Of a stretch of 64,000 bases of DNA, positions 1 to 10,607 are shown in pieces (the stretch's first letter is position 1; each line of letters begins with the position of its first letter). This DNA comes from Buxus sempervirens (Eukaryota; Streptophyta; Magnoliopsida; Buxales; Buxaceae): the NCBI GenBank assembly GCA_947561395.2, contig OX387191.1:39387439-39451438 (forward strand), read 5' to 3'. The notes beneath the pieces were generated by a model. That model had not been told where the DNA came from, ran no database searches, and saw only the letters and a program-made list of their open reading frames with translations. Both the position numbers and the translations under genes were made by a program.

Positions 1-1869
1 CAAGCAGGGTATATCACCTTAAGAGAGCCCAATCCGAATGCATCCAAGGGGAGAAATTTTGACCCCTCCACCACTTGCGATTACCACATGGGTGCACCTG
101 GGCACCCTACTGACAAGTGCTAGCCTTTGAAACATGCCATTCAGGATTTATTAGACCAGAATACCCTGTCTTTCAATACAGGGGCTTCCAATCCTCCAAG
201 AATTGATATTGGCCAAAACCCGTTGCCTCAGCATCATGGGGCAGGCCTGTCTAATATCATAGGGGTCATCTCCTCTGACAAAATGACCTTTGACCCATCA
301 CAATTGATTGCTCCTATAGGGACAGCAGTCAGAGTGTATTTTGACAGAAGAAATGAGGACAAAGAAATAAATGTAATTTCAAAAGGGAATGATAGTGCTG
401 CAAAGAACATTAGCTCATCTATGAACCGAGTCTCGTCCCTCATGGCCCAAATGAACATTGCAAAACCACCGTTGGTCATCAATTGCAGTCCATCCACCTT
501 TACTTCACCCATTCACTCCAAACCACCATTGGTCATAAACTGTGACCCTCTTAGTGCATCAGTCACTTCTACAACCCCCCAACCAAAACAACTTCCACCA
601 TTGGTTGTTAATGTCCCCCTTGCTCAGACTTCACCATCCAAGTCCAAACTTCCTCCCTTAGTGATAAATGTCCCCAAGCCTTCCTACTCTGAATCGGCTG
701 TACCATGGAACTACAGTGAAGGCTACACCACTACATTCCCTGCAGCTGCAGCTGAAAGCAAGGAAGAAGTGAACCTCATGATGAGGTCAGGAAAATGTGT
801 AGCAGTGGAAGAAAAACAAAAGGAACCAGAGAAAGAAAAGAAAGAAGAGGAGAAAAATAAAGGAAAGTCCAATGTAGGGGAAGATGCCCCTCGGGTAGTT
901 GACAGTGAGGCTGCTGACCTCATGAAGATCATAAAAAAGAGTGAATTCAATGTTGTCGAGCAGTTGAACAAAGTCCCTGCCCAGATCTCAATTCTGGGAT
1001 TATTGTTAAATTCTGAAAAACATAGGGACTCCTTGTTAAGGATACTCCAGGGGGCCCATGTGCCTAAAAATATTGAACCAGACCAACTAGGCCGGATGGT
1101 TGGGCAAATTTTATCCCACAATGTCATAACCTTTTCAGAGACTGAGATCAGCCCAGCAGGGTACCATCATGTTGACCCATTGCACATAGCTGTACTCAGT
1201 AAGGGTTGCATGATAGCCCGGGTCTTAATTGATAATGGGTCGGCTCTCAATGTCTGCCCGTTAATAACCTTTGTTAAGCTCGGTCTGGAGCAAAACAAAA
1301 TCAAACAGAATGGAAAAATCATACGAGCATTTGACAGCTCTAAAACACACTCCCTAGGGGAGGTTGAACTGCCGGTCACAATTGGGCCGTATATTTTCAA
1401 CATCACATTTGAAGTGATGGATATACCTGCAGCCTTCAACCTACTCCTAGGAAGGCCGTGGATTCATACAACTAGGGCTATACCATCTACCCTCTACCAA
1501 AGAGTCAAATATATTAGAGGGCAAAAGGTGATTACTGTCCTAGCTGAAAATTTGGTTCCTCCAATGTGGTCTCCTGATGTACCCTACATAAACATGGAAA
1601 TGACTGCTGACAAGATGACCTTTCACTCTTACCAGTTTGAAACTGTTAATTTTATACCTGGGGAATATCAGGAAAAAGAAGGAAAATTGACCTGTGCTGA
1701 GAAGATGGTCAAGAATGTGCTAGAAAAATATAACTTTCACCCTGGAAAAGGTCTGGGGGTTAACCTGCAAGGAAGGATAGAACCGATAAAGGTTAAGAAG
1801 ATGGTCCACAGAGCAGGATTTGGATCCAAGCCAAGGAAATGGAGAAGTCAGAAGGAATGGAAAACATGA
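1..1869 (+). pseudogene. gag C-terminus, aspartic protease and G-patch of element A
   Basis: The frame is open from base 1 except for a TAG at 121-123, just after a knuckle-like motif (CDYHMGAPGHPTDKC). Relatives usually have Trp (TGG) there, so a G-to-A change is likely. The retroviral-type protease active site is seen as DNGS at 1231-1242, a form common in Tat elements where DTG or DSG would be canonical. The stretch from about 1700 to 1830 has a glycine pattern (GKGLG...GFG) like the G-patch domain attached to the protease in several plant gypsy lineages. The frame ends with a TGA at 1867-1869, while the neighbouring frame carries the protein onward, so a frameshift lies near 1830-1870. 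Low-complexity Pro-rich repeats occupy about 480-680. Confidence 0.85.
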
Positions 1870-2385
1870 AATTCCCTCACATCAGGGAAACTTTTCCTAA
1901 GCTTTCTCATATGATTCAGCTGTCTCCTCCTGAGGATCAGTCCAAACCCCCATACTATAATCTAAACCCATTCCAGAAACCCAAGTCCTCAACCGTGCAA
2001 CCATATGTTCCACCTCCACAAGCATTGGGTAGGCCTGGGCCACATACAGAACAGGAGCATGACTTCTCTGAGGACATTGGAGCATTTTTTGCCATGACAG
2101 AAGGCAACAAAGAAGAAGTAGCATAGGAGATACCTTTTATTGATTGGGCTGCAGTAGAAGTTCCATCTGGAACTAGCCCTACAAAAGAAGCAGGCGATGC
2201 AACTCACCCAGTATTGGTGATTTCAGATGCAGATCCTGAGCTTGAGGAGCAGGCTTGTATCCCTGCCCCAGATTCTTTTATTCTAAACAATTGGGAGGAA
2301 ACTCCCCTTACTTTTGAAGCCGCGTTTGTTTGGCAAACAGACATGGCTTCCAAAAAAAACTCCATTAGTAGAATGCCCTTTTCCT
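1839..2385 (+). pseudogene. Linker between protease and reverse transcriptase, element A
   Basis: Frame 3 picks up at about 1839 and continues a Pro-rich linker of the pro-pol polyprotein. It is interrupted by TAG at 2124-2126 and otherwise runs open (starting EIPFIDWAAVEV) to a stop near 2385. The reverse-transcriptase frame starts in frame 1 at about 2314, so a second frameshift falls near 2300-2340. No catalytic motif is visible here. It is assigned to the polyprotein by position only, and relatives vary strongly in this part. Confidence 0.6.
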
Positions 2386-3660
2386 GAAGGTTTTAATGAG
2401 CCTTCATCTTCAGGGAAAGATTTTGTAGAAGGCTTTCAAAAAACGCAAAAAGATTTTCCAATTTTTTATAGAAAAGATAAATTTTTCAAAAAGGTCCAAA
2501 CCACTTATGAACCATATAAGCAAACGGAATTGGATCGGGTTGAGTATGACTTCAACCTCGAGCTCGACTTTGACCTAATGGGAGTTGAAGAAGAGACCAA
2601 GGACGAAGAAGACAACCCTCCAAAAGAAATCACATATCAATTGGAGCGTCATGAAAAGGGGGTTCAACCCAATATTGAAGAGACCATATCAATAAACCTA
2701 GGGACCGAAGATAACCCAAAAATAGTAAAGATTGGGGTATGCCTATCTGAGGTACAGCGGGATGAAATGATACGATTTTTGGCTGATTATGAAGATGTAT
2801 TTGCATGGTCGTATCGGGATATGCCAGGGTCAGACACGGACATGGTTGTGCATAGGTTACCCATTCTACCAGATTTTAAGCCAGTTAAACAGAAACTGAG
2901 AAGGTTGAAACCGGAATGGACATTGAAGGTCAAAGATGAAGTAGTTAAGCAATTCCAAGCTGGATTCTTGGCAGTCTCCACATACCCTGAATGGTTTGCA
3001 AATATAGTACCAGTGCCAAAGAAAGATGGAAAGGTCAGAATGTGTATAGACTACAGAGACTTGAATAAGGTAAGCCCAAAGGATGATTTTCCACTTCCAC
3101 ACATAGACATCTTAGTGGACAACACTGCTGTGCATAGCCTGTTTTCATTCATGGACGGGTTTTCTGGGTACAATCAGATTAAGATGGCTAAGGAAGACCA
3201 AGAGAAGACAGCCTTCATTACACCTTGGGGTACCTTTCACTACACTGTCATGCCATTTGGGCTTAAGAACGCCGGGGCAACCTACCAACGGGCCATGACA
3301 GCCTTATTCCATGATATGATCCATAAGGAGATGGAGGTCTATGTGGATGATATGATAGCCAAATCATGTGAAGAAGAATACCATTTTATCAACTTGAAGA
3401 AGGTATTTGACCGGCTCAGGAAATATAGTCTAAGGCTTAACCCTGCAAAATGTGTCTTTGGGGCTACATCAGGAAAATTATTGGGCTTTATAGTAAGCAG
3501 GAAGGGAATTGAGATTGACCCAACTAAAGCCAAAGCAATCATTGAAATGCCATCACCTAGAACGGAGAAGGAAGTTTGTGGTTTTCTTGGAAGGATTCAG
3601 TACATAAGCCGGTTCATAGCACGCTCACCGCTATCTGTGAACCAATTTTTAAGCTTCTAA
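2314..3660 (+). pseudogene. Reverse transcriptase domain, element A
   Basis: This segment encodes the RT fingers and palm: a basic-charged N-terminal part, then MCIDYRDLNK, the MPFGLKNAGATYQ region, and the catalytic box YVDDM at 3340-3354. YVDD rather than the FxDD of most plant gypsy elements fits the Tat group. The protein would copy element RNA into cDNA inside virus-like particles. The frame leaves the conserved path near 3621 (after ISRFIA) and runs to a chance TAA at 3658. The true continuation (AICEPIFKLLRK) is in frame 3, so a small indel has broken the polyprotein there. Confidence 0.9.
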
Positions 3661-4226
3661 GAAAAAATAACCCGACAGTCTGGAATGACGATTGCCAAAA
3701 AGCCTTTGACACAATAAAGGAATATTTGTTGAACCCACTTGTGCTAGTACCACCAACTCCAGGAAGACCATTGATTTTATACTTGTCAGTTTTGGAGACG
3801 TCAATGGGGTGTGTCTTGGGACAGCATGACGATACAGGCAGAAAGGAAAGGGCGATTTACTACCTAAGCAAGAAATTTACAGACTATGAAGCAAAGTATT
3901 CCCCTTTAGAAAAGACTTGTTGTGCTTTAGTGTGGGCAACTCAGAGACTGAGGCATTTTTTCCTTAGTCATTCCACCTTATTGATATCCCGAATGGATCC
4001 TTTGAAGTATTTATTTGAGAAACCAGCTTTAACTGGAAGAACAGCAAAGTGGCAGTTATTACTCTCTGAATTTGACCTCACCTATATCACGCAGAAAGCC
4101 ATTAAAGGTCAAGCCATTGCTGATCACTTAGCTGCACACCCTTTACCAGAATACCAACCTTTGAAGACTAACTTCCCGGATGAGGCAATCCTATTTACTG
4201 AAGAAGAAGAAGGTGAAAGCTCTTGA
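3576..4226 (+). pseudogene. RT connection and first RNase H domain, element A
   Basis: Frame 3 takes over from about 3621 with the RT thumb/connection (WNDDCQKAFDTIKEYL) and the first, ordinary gypsy RNase H: acidic positions near LYLSVLETSMG, the KYSPLEK segment, and the WQLLLSEFDLTY motif near the end. The first 15 or so codons of the open frame lie upstream of the frameshift and are not part of the domain. A TGA at 4224-4226 separates it from the next domain. Relatives commonly have Trp at this position (TGG to TGA), so a single transition splits an otherwise continuous frame. Confidence 0.85.
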
Positions 4227-5954
4227 CAAATGTTTTTTGATGGAGCCGCCAATATGAATGGAAATGGAATAGGGGCTGTTTTGATCAAACCAGATGGGGC
4301 ACATATCCCAATCGCAGTGAAGCTAAGGTTCCAATGCACAAACAATATAGCAGAGTATGAAGCATGCATAATTGGGTTGCAAACTGCCTTAGACCATGAA
4401 GTAAAGGAACTTGACGTATATGGGGATTCGAGTCTTATCATCTTCCAAACAACTGGTGAATGGAAAACCAAGGATCACAAATTGATCCCCTATCACCAGT
4501 ATTTGGAAGAAATAAGCATCAAATTCACTCGAATTTCCTTCAATTATATGCCAAGGGCCAAAAATCAGTTTGCGGATGCTCTAGTAACATTGGCTTCAAT
4601 GGTCAGTATGCCAGAAGGTGTTGATATTAGGCCGCTAGAAATTGAAGTCAGAGGTGAACCAGCTTATTGCCTTGTTCTAGAAGAAACCCCAGAAGAAGAA
4701 GTACCGTGGTTTCAAGATATTAAGAACTTCCTAAATGATCGGAGTTTGCCAGAAAATGTCACCTCTACAGAGAAAAGAACAATACAGAGGTTGGCAGGAC
4801 AGTTCTTACAAAGTGGTGGTCAGTTGTACAAAAGATCACACCATGATATACTACTTAGATGTGTTGCAAAGACCGAGTCAGAAAGGTTAGTTGAAACGGT
4901 ACATAGAGGAGTGTGTGGACCCCATATGAACGGGCATATTCTTGCCAAGAAGATTCTGCGATTGGGATATTATTGGTCGACTATGGAGCACGATTGCTAT
5001 ATACTTGTCAAAATGTGTCATTTATGCCAAGTGTATGCTGATAATAAAAATGCACCCCCAAGTGAATTGCACAACATGACATCCCCGTGGCCCTTCTCCA
5101 TGTGGGGTATAGACGTCATTGGGATGATCTCTCCAAAGGCATCAAATGGGCACAAGTTTATACTTGTAGCAATTGATTACTTCACCAAGTGGGTAGAGGC
5201 AGCTTCATATGCAAACATTACAAGTAGCCACGTTTTGAAATTCTTAAAGCACAATATCATTTGTCGCTACGGTTTGCCAAGTGCCATAGTATCAGACAAT
5301 GCTTCAAACCTTAAGAACAAGGACATGAGAAAGATGTGTGAACAATTTCACATCACCCACCACAAGTCAGCTCTGTATAGACCAAAGATGAATGGGGCAG
5401 TGGAAGCAACAAATAAGAATATAAAGAAAATCATTCAAAAGATGGTAGTGAGTTTCAAAGATTGGCATGAAATGCTGCCACTTGCTCTACATGCTTACAG
5501 AACCTCGATTCGGACTTCTACAGGGGCAACCCCATATTCTTTAGTATATGGAATGGAAGCAGTTTTACTAGTGGAAGTGGAAATACCTTCACTAAGAGTG
5601 CTGATGGAAGCTGAACTAGAAGAAGCTGAATGGATACAGTCAAGACATGATGAACTCAATCTAATAGAAGAAAAGCGTTTGAAAGCGCTTTGTCATGGCC
5701 AATTGTATCAGAAGAGAATGGCCAGGGCTTACAATAAGAAGGTGAAGCCCAGAACTTTCCAAGAAGGAAATTTAGTATTGAAGAAAATTTTACCCTTTTT
5801 GGAAGACCCTCGTGGAAAATTCAAACCAAATTGGGAAAGACCTTACGTTGTCAAGAAGGTCCTATCAGGTGGTGCTCTCATCTTAATAGAAATGGATGGG
5901 AAAGATTTTCCTGAGCCAATTAACTCTGATGCAGTAAAGAGATATTTTCCGTGA
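4227..5954 (+). pseudogene. Second (archaeal-like) RNase H and integrase, element A
   Basis: Same frame as the preceding segment. It opens with MFFDGAANMNGNGIGAV, the start of the additional RNase H found in Tat elements; Asp/Glu positions follow at NIAEYEACIIG and YGDSSLI. The integrase zinc finger is a histidine/cysteine set (VHRGVCGPHMNGH ... CHLCQ). The catalytic core has D at 5112-5114, D at 5295-5297 and E at 5403-5405, a DD35E spacing. The C-terminal part (HDELNLIEEKRLKAL onward) is the usual integrase tail, ending at TGA 5952-5954 without a chromodomain. Integrase inserts the cDNA into host DNA. This long frame is intact, but upstream breaks make the element non-coding as a whole. Confidence 0.92.
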
Positions 5955-6838
5955 ATGAATATTACTAGGAAATGATCTGAGGCCATTTTTCTATATATCC
6001 CAAAATTTTCATCCCTAGTCAAGCCAATTTGAGCCTGTTCGTCTTCTTTGATAAACCTAAACTGGACTTACAGTCTTATACTGGGGCAAGGCCAATAGGG
6101 GCAAAGCCAATAAGGGCAGAAAAAAAAAATAGAGGCAAATGAAAGCCAAATACAAAAAAGGGGAATAGGATTGAATTCACCATGATTGTAAGTCGGGTTG
6201 ACCCATTTTCACACTTAGAAAATTTCGAGCCTTTAATACCTTTTCTTTCATAAACCAAGCTTAGCCTTTGTTTCGTCCTATTCTTAAGCCCTCGGTGATT
6301 TTAGTATATTCATTCAACGTTCAGAGTAAGATTGGTGATGACGGAATGCAGAAGCCGGCCCTAGTGAAAACCGTAATTGGCGCTAGGGGCAATAGGGGCA
6401 AAAAGAAAAAAAAAGAGAAAAAAAAAGTCAAAGGTTGAGTTGATCATGTGGTCTAAATTTAATCATCATGAGCACTGGAAACTGAGCAGATTAGCAGGGT
6501 CAGTTATGAAGAAAAAGTCATTAGGGGATGATTCTAAAGGTCACGGGGTAGACAGATTTGGTCTCTCCCTATTGCTTGGACTACCCTTTTCATTATTCAA
6601 CCTGATTTTAGTTCCTTTAATTATATGTGATTAAGTGTTTTGGATCAGCTTTCAAAAAAAAAAAACTATACTTTGGCCAGTGATGAGAAATCAAATACTT
6701 TTTCATAAAACTTCTGTTTTTACAAGCATCTGAGAATTCTGAGGCCAATAATATAAAACCTATTTTTGAATTAAATCTATTATCTTTCCACTAATGGAGT
6801 TTGCTTTTGTATAAAAGTATGAAAAAAAAAAGATAAAA
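5955..6838 (+). other. 3' untranslated region of element A with purine-rich end
   Basis: No coding features are credible here. A-rich runs at about 6119-6128, 6404-6427 and 6653-6664 give purine-rich character. The final tract at about 6821-6836 (AAAAAAAAAAGATAAAA) is placed like a polypurine tract, directly before the block boundary at 6839. Two diverged copies of a GGGGCAA/AGGGCAA motif lie at 6083-6115 and 6386-6400. Confidence 0.5.
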
Positions 6839-8660
6839 TGTGAGACATGGATTCGTCATCTCGGATGACTTCCGATTATCGTCACGCGGGGATCGATAAA
6901 ATGTTAAGAGTCGCCACCATCCATTTTAGGGTGTGAATGGACACCAAAGGGTTCATAGATGTCAAATAGAGCCAAAGTAGCTCTAATACAAGGAAAATCC
7001 AGAGATTGGGTACGGGGAATTATTTATGAGCGGGGGAAGGTGTTAGGCACCCCCACTCATCCGTCTAAGACGGTTACCATATGCTTGCTCATACTTTAAA
7101 TCATTTGTTAGTAAAATGAACTAAGAGGTGCTTAACAAGCACAATGTGTGTGACCCTTCCACATGAGAAGTCTAATGAACTTAGGCTCTCTTCATGGATC
7201 CATCACTTCTAAAACTTCATGAGTGAAGTGAAATCAAGATAAAAATGAAGAAAATCCAGCTAAGGCAAATCTGGAGAAATTAGGTCAAAAGAGCTTGAAA
7301 GCTTTGATTAACCATAACTCATTCAATTTAAATCCAAATCAAATGAAACCAAAGCCATTTGAAAACTGGTACATAGTAGAATATACAGTAGAAAATTCAG
7401 CTCAATCCGATTCAAAACAAAAGAGAAATCCACATATGAAATCTGCTGTTATAACTCAGAAAAAGCGTTAAGTAGGCATTTTCAAAGCTCTATTCGTGGA
7501 GTTTGGCTCAATAAAAATCCATAAAAATTGGTATGGAAGAAGTATGTAGTGCCATCTTTCCAAAGAAAAAAATCTCACACCAATCTCTATCCGGATGTGA
7601 CTTGTGTGCTCTCTTGAACAGGCCTAAAAGACCACAGATGAGCTCTGGACCATGCCAGCGAGCACTTCTGAGTCAATTGAGTACCCAAGACACAAAACAG
7701 ATTGAAATCTGCTGAAACCAGTTGGAAATGAAAATAGACTTCTCAAAGAAAACTCAGAAACTGGAATCATAGGAAACGGATTAAAACTGAGCAAATAGTG
7801 CACCATCAAAGCGGCAAGTTCAGCAATCTGGGCTGAACTGTCTTACAAACTTTGAAGAGATGGTGTCAAAAATTGGCTACATGGAAGTGGACGAAAATTT
7901 CCAGATATTAAGTAGGCACATCCATCTATCACATGTCTTTAGAATCACTCAAAAATTCATCCGGAGGATGAAGTTATAAGCATTCCAAGACAGGCCACAG
8001 ATCTGCCCTGTTTTGAAGTTTTTGAAGAGGAAACAAGGAAACCAGTGCATGTGTGCGTGTGGATTCGACCAAAACCTCAAAAATTAACAAAAAACCTCTC
8101 ATGAAGTTCTAAAAACTCATTCTAAGGCCAATGATCTCAGATTTTCCATATTTACATGGAAATCCAAGATCTAGCCTATTTTGATAAAAAATGGTGGAAA
8201 GTGGGTGTGAAGATGTGGAAAATCACATTTCTATGAGAAAGTTGGAATCCATAGCTATTGAGAGCATGGATTCACATCTTCTCCAAATACAAAATAACTC
8301 AGAGAAGCATTCATGGGTTCAAAATAACCATATAGCATGCTTTTCATCATTTGAGGGTTCTAAACCTAGAGGATCCATTCCACCTTCCTTTTCCCCAGGC
8401 TCTCTCTTCACGTTTTACGGCTAGAGAGGATTCCCAGGTACTTTAGAAGAGGTTTGGGGCTGCAAACAACACAAGGGCCTTACACTACAGAAAGGTAGAA
8501 GATGAGAGATTGCTGGAATGTAAAAGGGAAGACTGGAAATGAAAGAGAGCTTTACCTTGGTAGCTTGAGCCTTCAATAGACAATCCAGCAGAGCTTCTCC
8601 TTCTTCTTGCAGAGCTTCTAAGCTTCAAATTGTCAGCCATTTGCAAGAGGAGGACCCCTC

Positions 8661-8670
8661 TATTTATAGG
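8661..8670 (-). promoter_or_regulatory. TATA box of LTR A
   Basis: The minus strand reads CCTATAAATA, about 580 bases inside the LTR from its 5' end. The same CCTATAAATAGAG string is the TATA box of LTR C. It sets the transcription direction of LTR A as minus. Confidence 0.6.
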
Positions 8671-8865
8671 CCAAGTCAAGGGTAGAAGAGTCCCAAGGGT
8701 AGGCCAAAAAGGCCTTCTAGATTATTCCAATTCTCCCCCAAGGCTTGAATTGGAGTAATTCAGCAAGTTTCGGAGGGTGAAATGGGGAGTTCAAGTCCCC
8801 AAGAGAGAGGTAATATGCGTAAATAAGGCTCAGAGATCGAGCCATTTCGCAAATCCCCGAAACAG

Positions 8866-9142
8866 CCAAAACCGTATACTCAGTGCGGTTTCTACACAAC
8901 CGCCACTCAAAGTGCGGTTCATATACAAATTTGACCAAACCGCATATACAGGGCGGTTCAATTCAGTTATGCTTTAATTGATTGCTGTCCACGCGGCTTA
9001 ACGGCCGAAGCTTCGCGAAGCCACGTGGCCGCCAGCGCAACAAGCATTGATGTGAACCGTGCTGTGTGTGCGGTTGCAACCGCACATACAGAGCGGTTGA
9101 GACCAAGATTATAAAAACCGCATACTCAGTACGGTTGGCCCC
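8866..9142. repeat. Dispersed ACCG...CGGT motif cluster
   Basis: Seven or so short blocks carry ACCGCATAC or ACCGTATAC followed within about 10-15 bases by GTGCGGTT, GGCGGTT or TACGGTT. Each forms a short stem because ACCG and CGGT are complementary. The blocks lie upstream of the LTR A TATA box in its own orientation, the U3 position. A related block (ACCGTATACTCAGGGCGGT) is in LTR C near 11363. Confidence 0.6.
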
Positions 9143-9248
9143 AATTTTGATTGTTTTTGAATGCTTGACATATGCTAATGCCCAAGTATGACATGTAAAG
9201 CTCATTTGAAGGCTCTCTCTTATGGAAGTGTAATTTGGGGTGTCTACA

Positions 9249-9799
9249 AAAAGAATCTAAGCCCTACTCCCTAACTGCTCCTCAAGCTCCCTAATCCTAG
9301 CTGCTTGAGTTGAAATGATTCCAGAAGCTCCCTCTGCATCAGGATCACTCAAAAAGGAGATGATCTCATCTGAAAGAGAATGCTTGATCTTCAACGCCCT
9401 AAGGTCGGCCAAGGAATCCTGATATTTCTTCCGCATCACTCGGACTTCAAAGCGACGAGCTTGCCTTTGTTCTTCAAGTTTCTTCTCCATGACAATGCGG
9501 CCAGACTTCTACTCTTCAAGTTTCCTCTCCAGATCAATGACTTTTATCCTAAGCTTTTGTGCTTCTCGTACCCATATTTGTTGAAGCCGCTTATGGGTTG
9601 CCCTTTCAGACTCCAGAATGTCCTCATAGGTAGGAGGAAGAACTGCAGGAGGATCCTCTAGTACTGGGGCATGACTCTGCACCTGCTCTTTGATCTAAAA
9701 GTGATAGTCCTTCACATGGGACTCAGAAAAGACTGGACCACGCAGAAAGCGAACATAGGACCACTCATTCATTAATTGAGCATTTAGCCCCATGGTGGC
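9249..9799 (-). pseudogene. Coiled-coil coding fragment, probable Tat/Ogre polyprotein relic
   Basis: Read on the minus strand from about 9793, a frame encodes MGLNAQLMNEWSYVRFLRG, then a stop, then a Lys/Glu/Arg-rich stretch with heptad character (ESERATHKRLQQIW; KLRIKVIDLERKLEE; a stop; EKKLEEQRQARRFEVRVM; RIRELEEQLGS) ending at a stop near 9257. Three in-frame stops show decay. The fragment abuts LTR A and is cut on the other side by LTR C at 9800. Some Tat-group elements carry extra coiled-coil ORFs or gag extensions, so I place it there by neighbourhood and composition. I do not recognise a specific family. Confidence 0.45.
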
Positions 9800-10383
9800 T
9801 GTTAGCACCTGATTTTTGCACCCCCAAAATACAGAAAATAAAATTTTCAATTAAAAAGTCAAACCCTGAGGGGCCTGAAAATTGACTTCTTAATTCAAAG
9901 AGAATTGGCCATCAAACTTCCTCTCATTGAAAAGAGCATTTCGACACGATTCTAACGCAACCGAGTTTGCCAGAATCGGAGTCCGGATGAGGAAGTTATG
10001 AGCCGGTCAAACTTTTGGAGGAGCGAAAGTTGACTTTCTGCTCGACCCCAATTCAACTGCCCAATTTGATCCCAGTGGATAGTGGATTCCGAGCCGATTC
10101 CAACGACACCAAATTTGCTAAAATCGGACATTGGGCGGAAAAGTTATGGGCAGTTGAAGTTTCAAAGAAAGTTGCCCATGTGGCAAAACAGCAGCAAAAA
10201 GCAGAATAAATGAATTAAATAAATAAAATAATCATATCTTTATTTTTTTAATTATATTTTAATAAGAGAATCTCGTTTTATAATAAAATAATCAAAAAAT
10301 CGGATAAAAATCTTTAAATAAATCAAATTTAATAAAGCATTTGAAATCCAAACATTTTAAAAACGTGCTGGACCGTATTCCAA

Positions 10384-10590
10384 TTACGGGCAGGGCATGC
10401 CCGTATTTAAAATACGGGCGAGCTTCTAGAAGGGGACGCGTGTCGCTGTACAGCGGGACACGCGTCCCGTACGGCCGATTTTGCTAGATTTGAAAATGTG
10501 CGTTTTTCGCCTGTATTTGAATTACGGGCAAGGCACGCCCGTACTTGAAGTACGGGCAAGCCTTGCCCGTACTTCAAATACGGGCACGAA
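10384..10590. repeat. Repeated inverted TACGGGCA / TGCCCGTA blocks
   Basis: The strings TACGGGC and GCCCGTA recur about nine times in 200 bases, arranged head-to-head, for example CCCGTACTTGAAGTACGGG (a 9-bp stem around one base). They sit just upstream of the LTR C TATA box. One more GCCCGTAATTAATCTACGG block occurs near 11388. Confidence 0.75.
10433..10468. repeat. Perfect 12-bp inverted repeat in LTR C U3
   Basis: GGGACGCGTGTC (10433-10444) and GACACGCGTCCC (10457-10468) are exact reverse complements. The 12-base loop contains GCTGTACAGC, itself a perfect palindrome, so a cruciform or stacked hairpin is possible. It lies 130 bases before the TATA box. Confidence 0.85.
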
Positions 10591-10599
10591 AATTTTGCC

Positions 10600-10607
10600 T
10601 ATAAATA
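10600..10607 (+). promoter_or_regulatory. TATA box of LTR C
   Basis: TATAAATA in the context GCCTATAAATAGAGAGGCC, about 800 bases into the LTR. The transcript of element C probably starts about 30 bases downstream. Confidence 0.65.

Larger units (their letters stand above)
1..6838 (+). mobile_element. Ty3/gypsy retrotransposon, Tat/Ogre type, left-truncated by window edge (element A)
   Basis: Domain order seen on the plus strand: gag zinc-knuckle remnant (about 75-120), aspartic protease, G-patch-like segment, reverse transcriptase, RNase H, a second RNase H, then integrase ending at 5954. Two RNase H modules in tandem, the second of the archaeal-like type, mark the Tat lineage of plant gypsy elements. 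No chromodomain follows the integrase. Coding runs through frames 1, 3, 1, 3 with in-frame stops, so this copy is dead. The 5' LTR and most of gag lie left of the window. No plus-oriented 3' LTR was found: the next block (6839-9248) is an LTR on the opposite strand. Confidence 0.9.
6839..9248 (-). mobile_element. Tat/Ogre-type LTR on the minus strand (LTR A)
   Basis: On the minus strand the block begins TGTAGACACCCC (9248) and ends ATGTCTCACA (6839), giving TG...CA ends. A TATA box (CCTATAAATAGAG) is on the minus strand at 8661-8670, and the same string is on the plus strand in LTR C. Close to its 3' end it has the module GGTGGCGACTC plus GGTGCCTAACACC, which lies near the 3' end of LTR C and LTR D too. 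Orientation is therefore minus. No matching 5-bp duplication was found (TAAAA left, AAAAG right). It is either the 3' LTR of the truncated minus-strand element whose coding relic lies at 9249-9799, or a solo LTR. Confidence 0.65.

Noticed and set aside
6377..6634. Lys-rich 85-codon frame
   Set aside because: Caused by an A-rich tract in the 3' UTR of element A.
6839..9248. 3' LTR of element A in plus orientation
   Set aside because: Its position after a purine tract suggested this, but the TATA box (8661-8670) and the conserved GGTGGCGACTC module are on the minus strand, opposite to element A.
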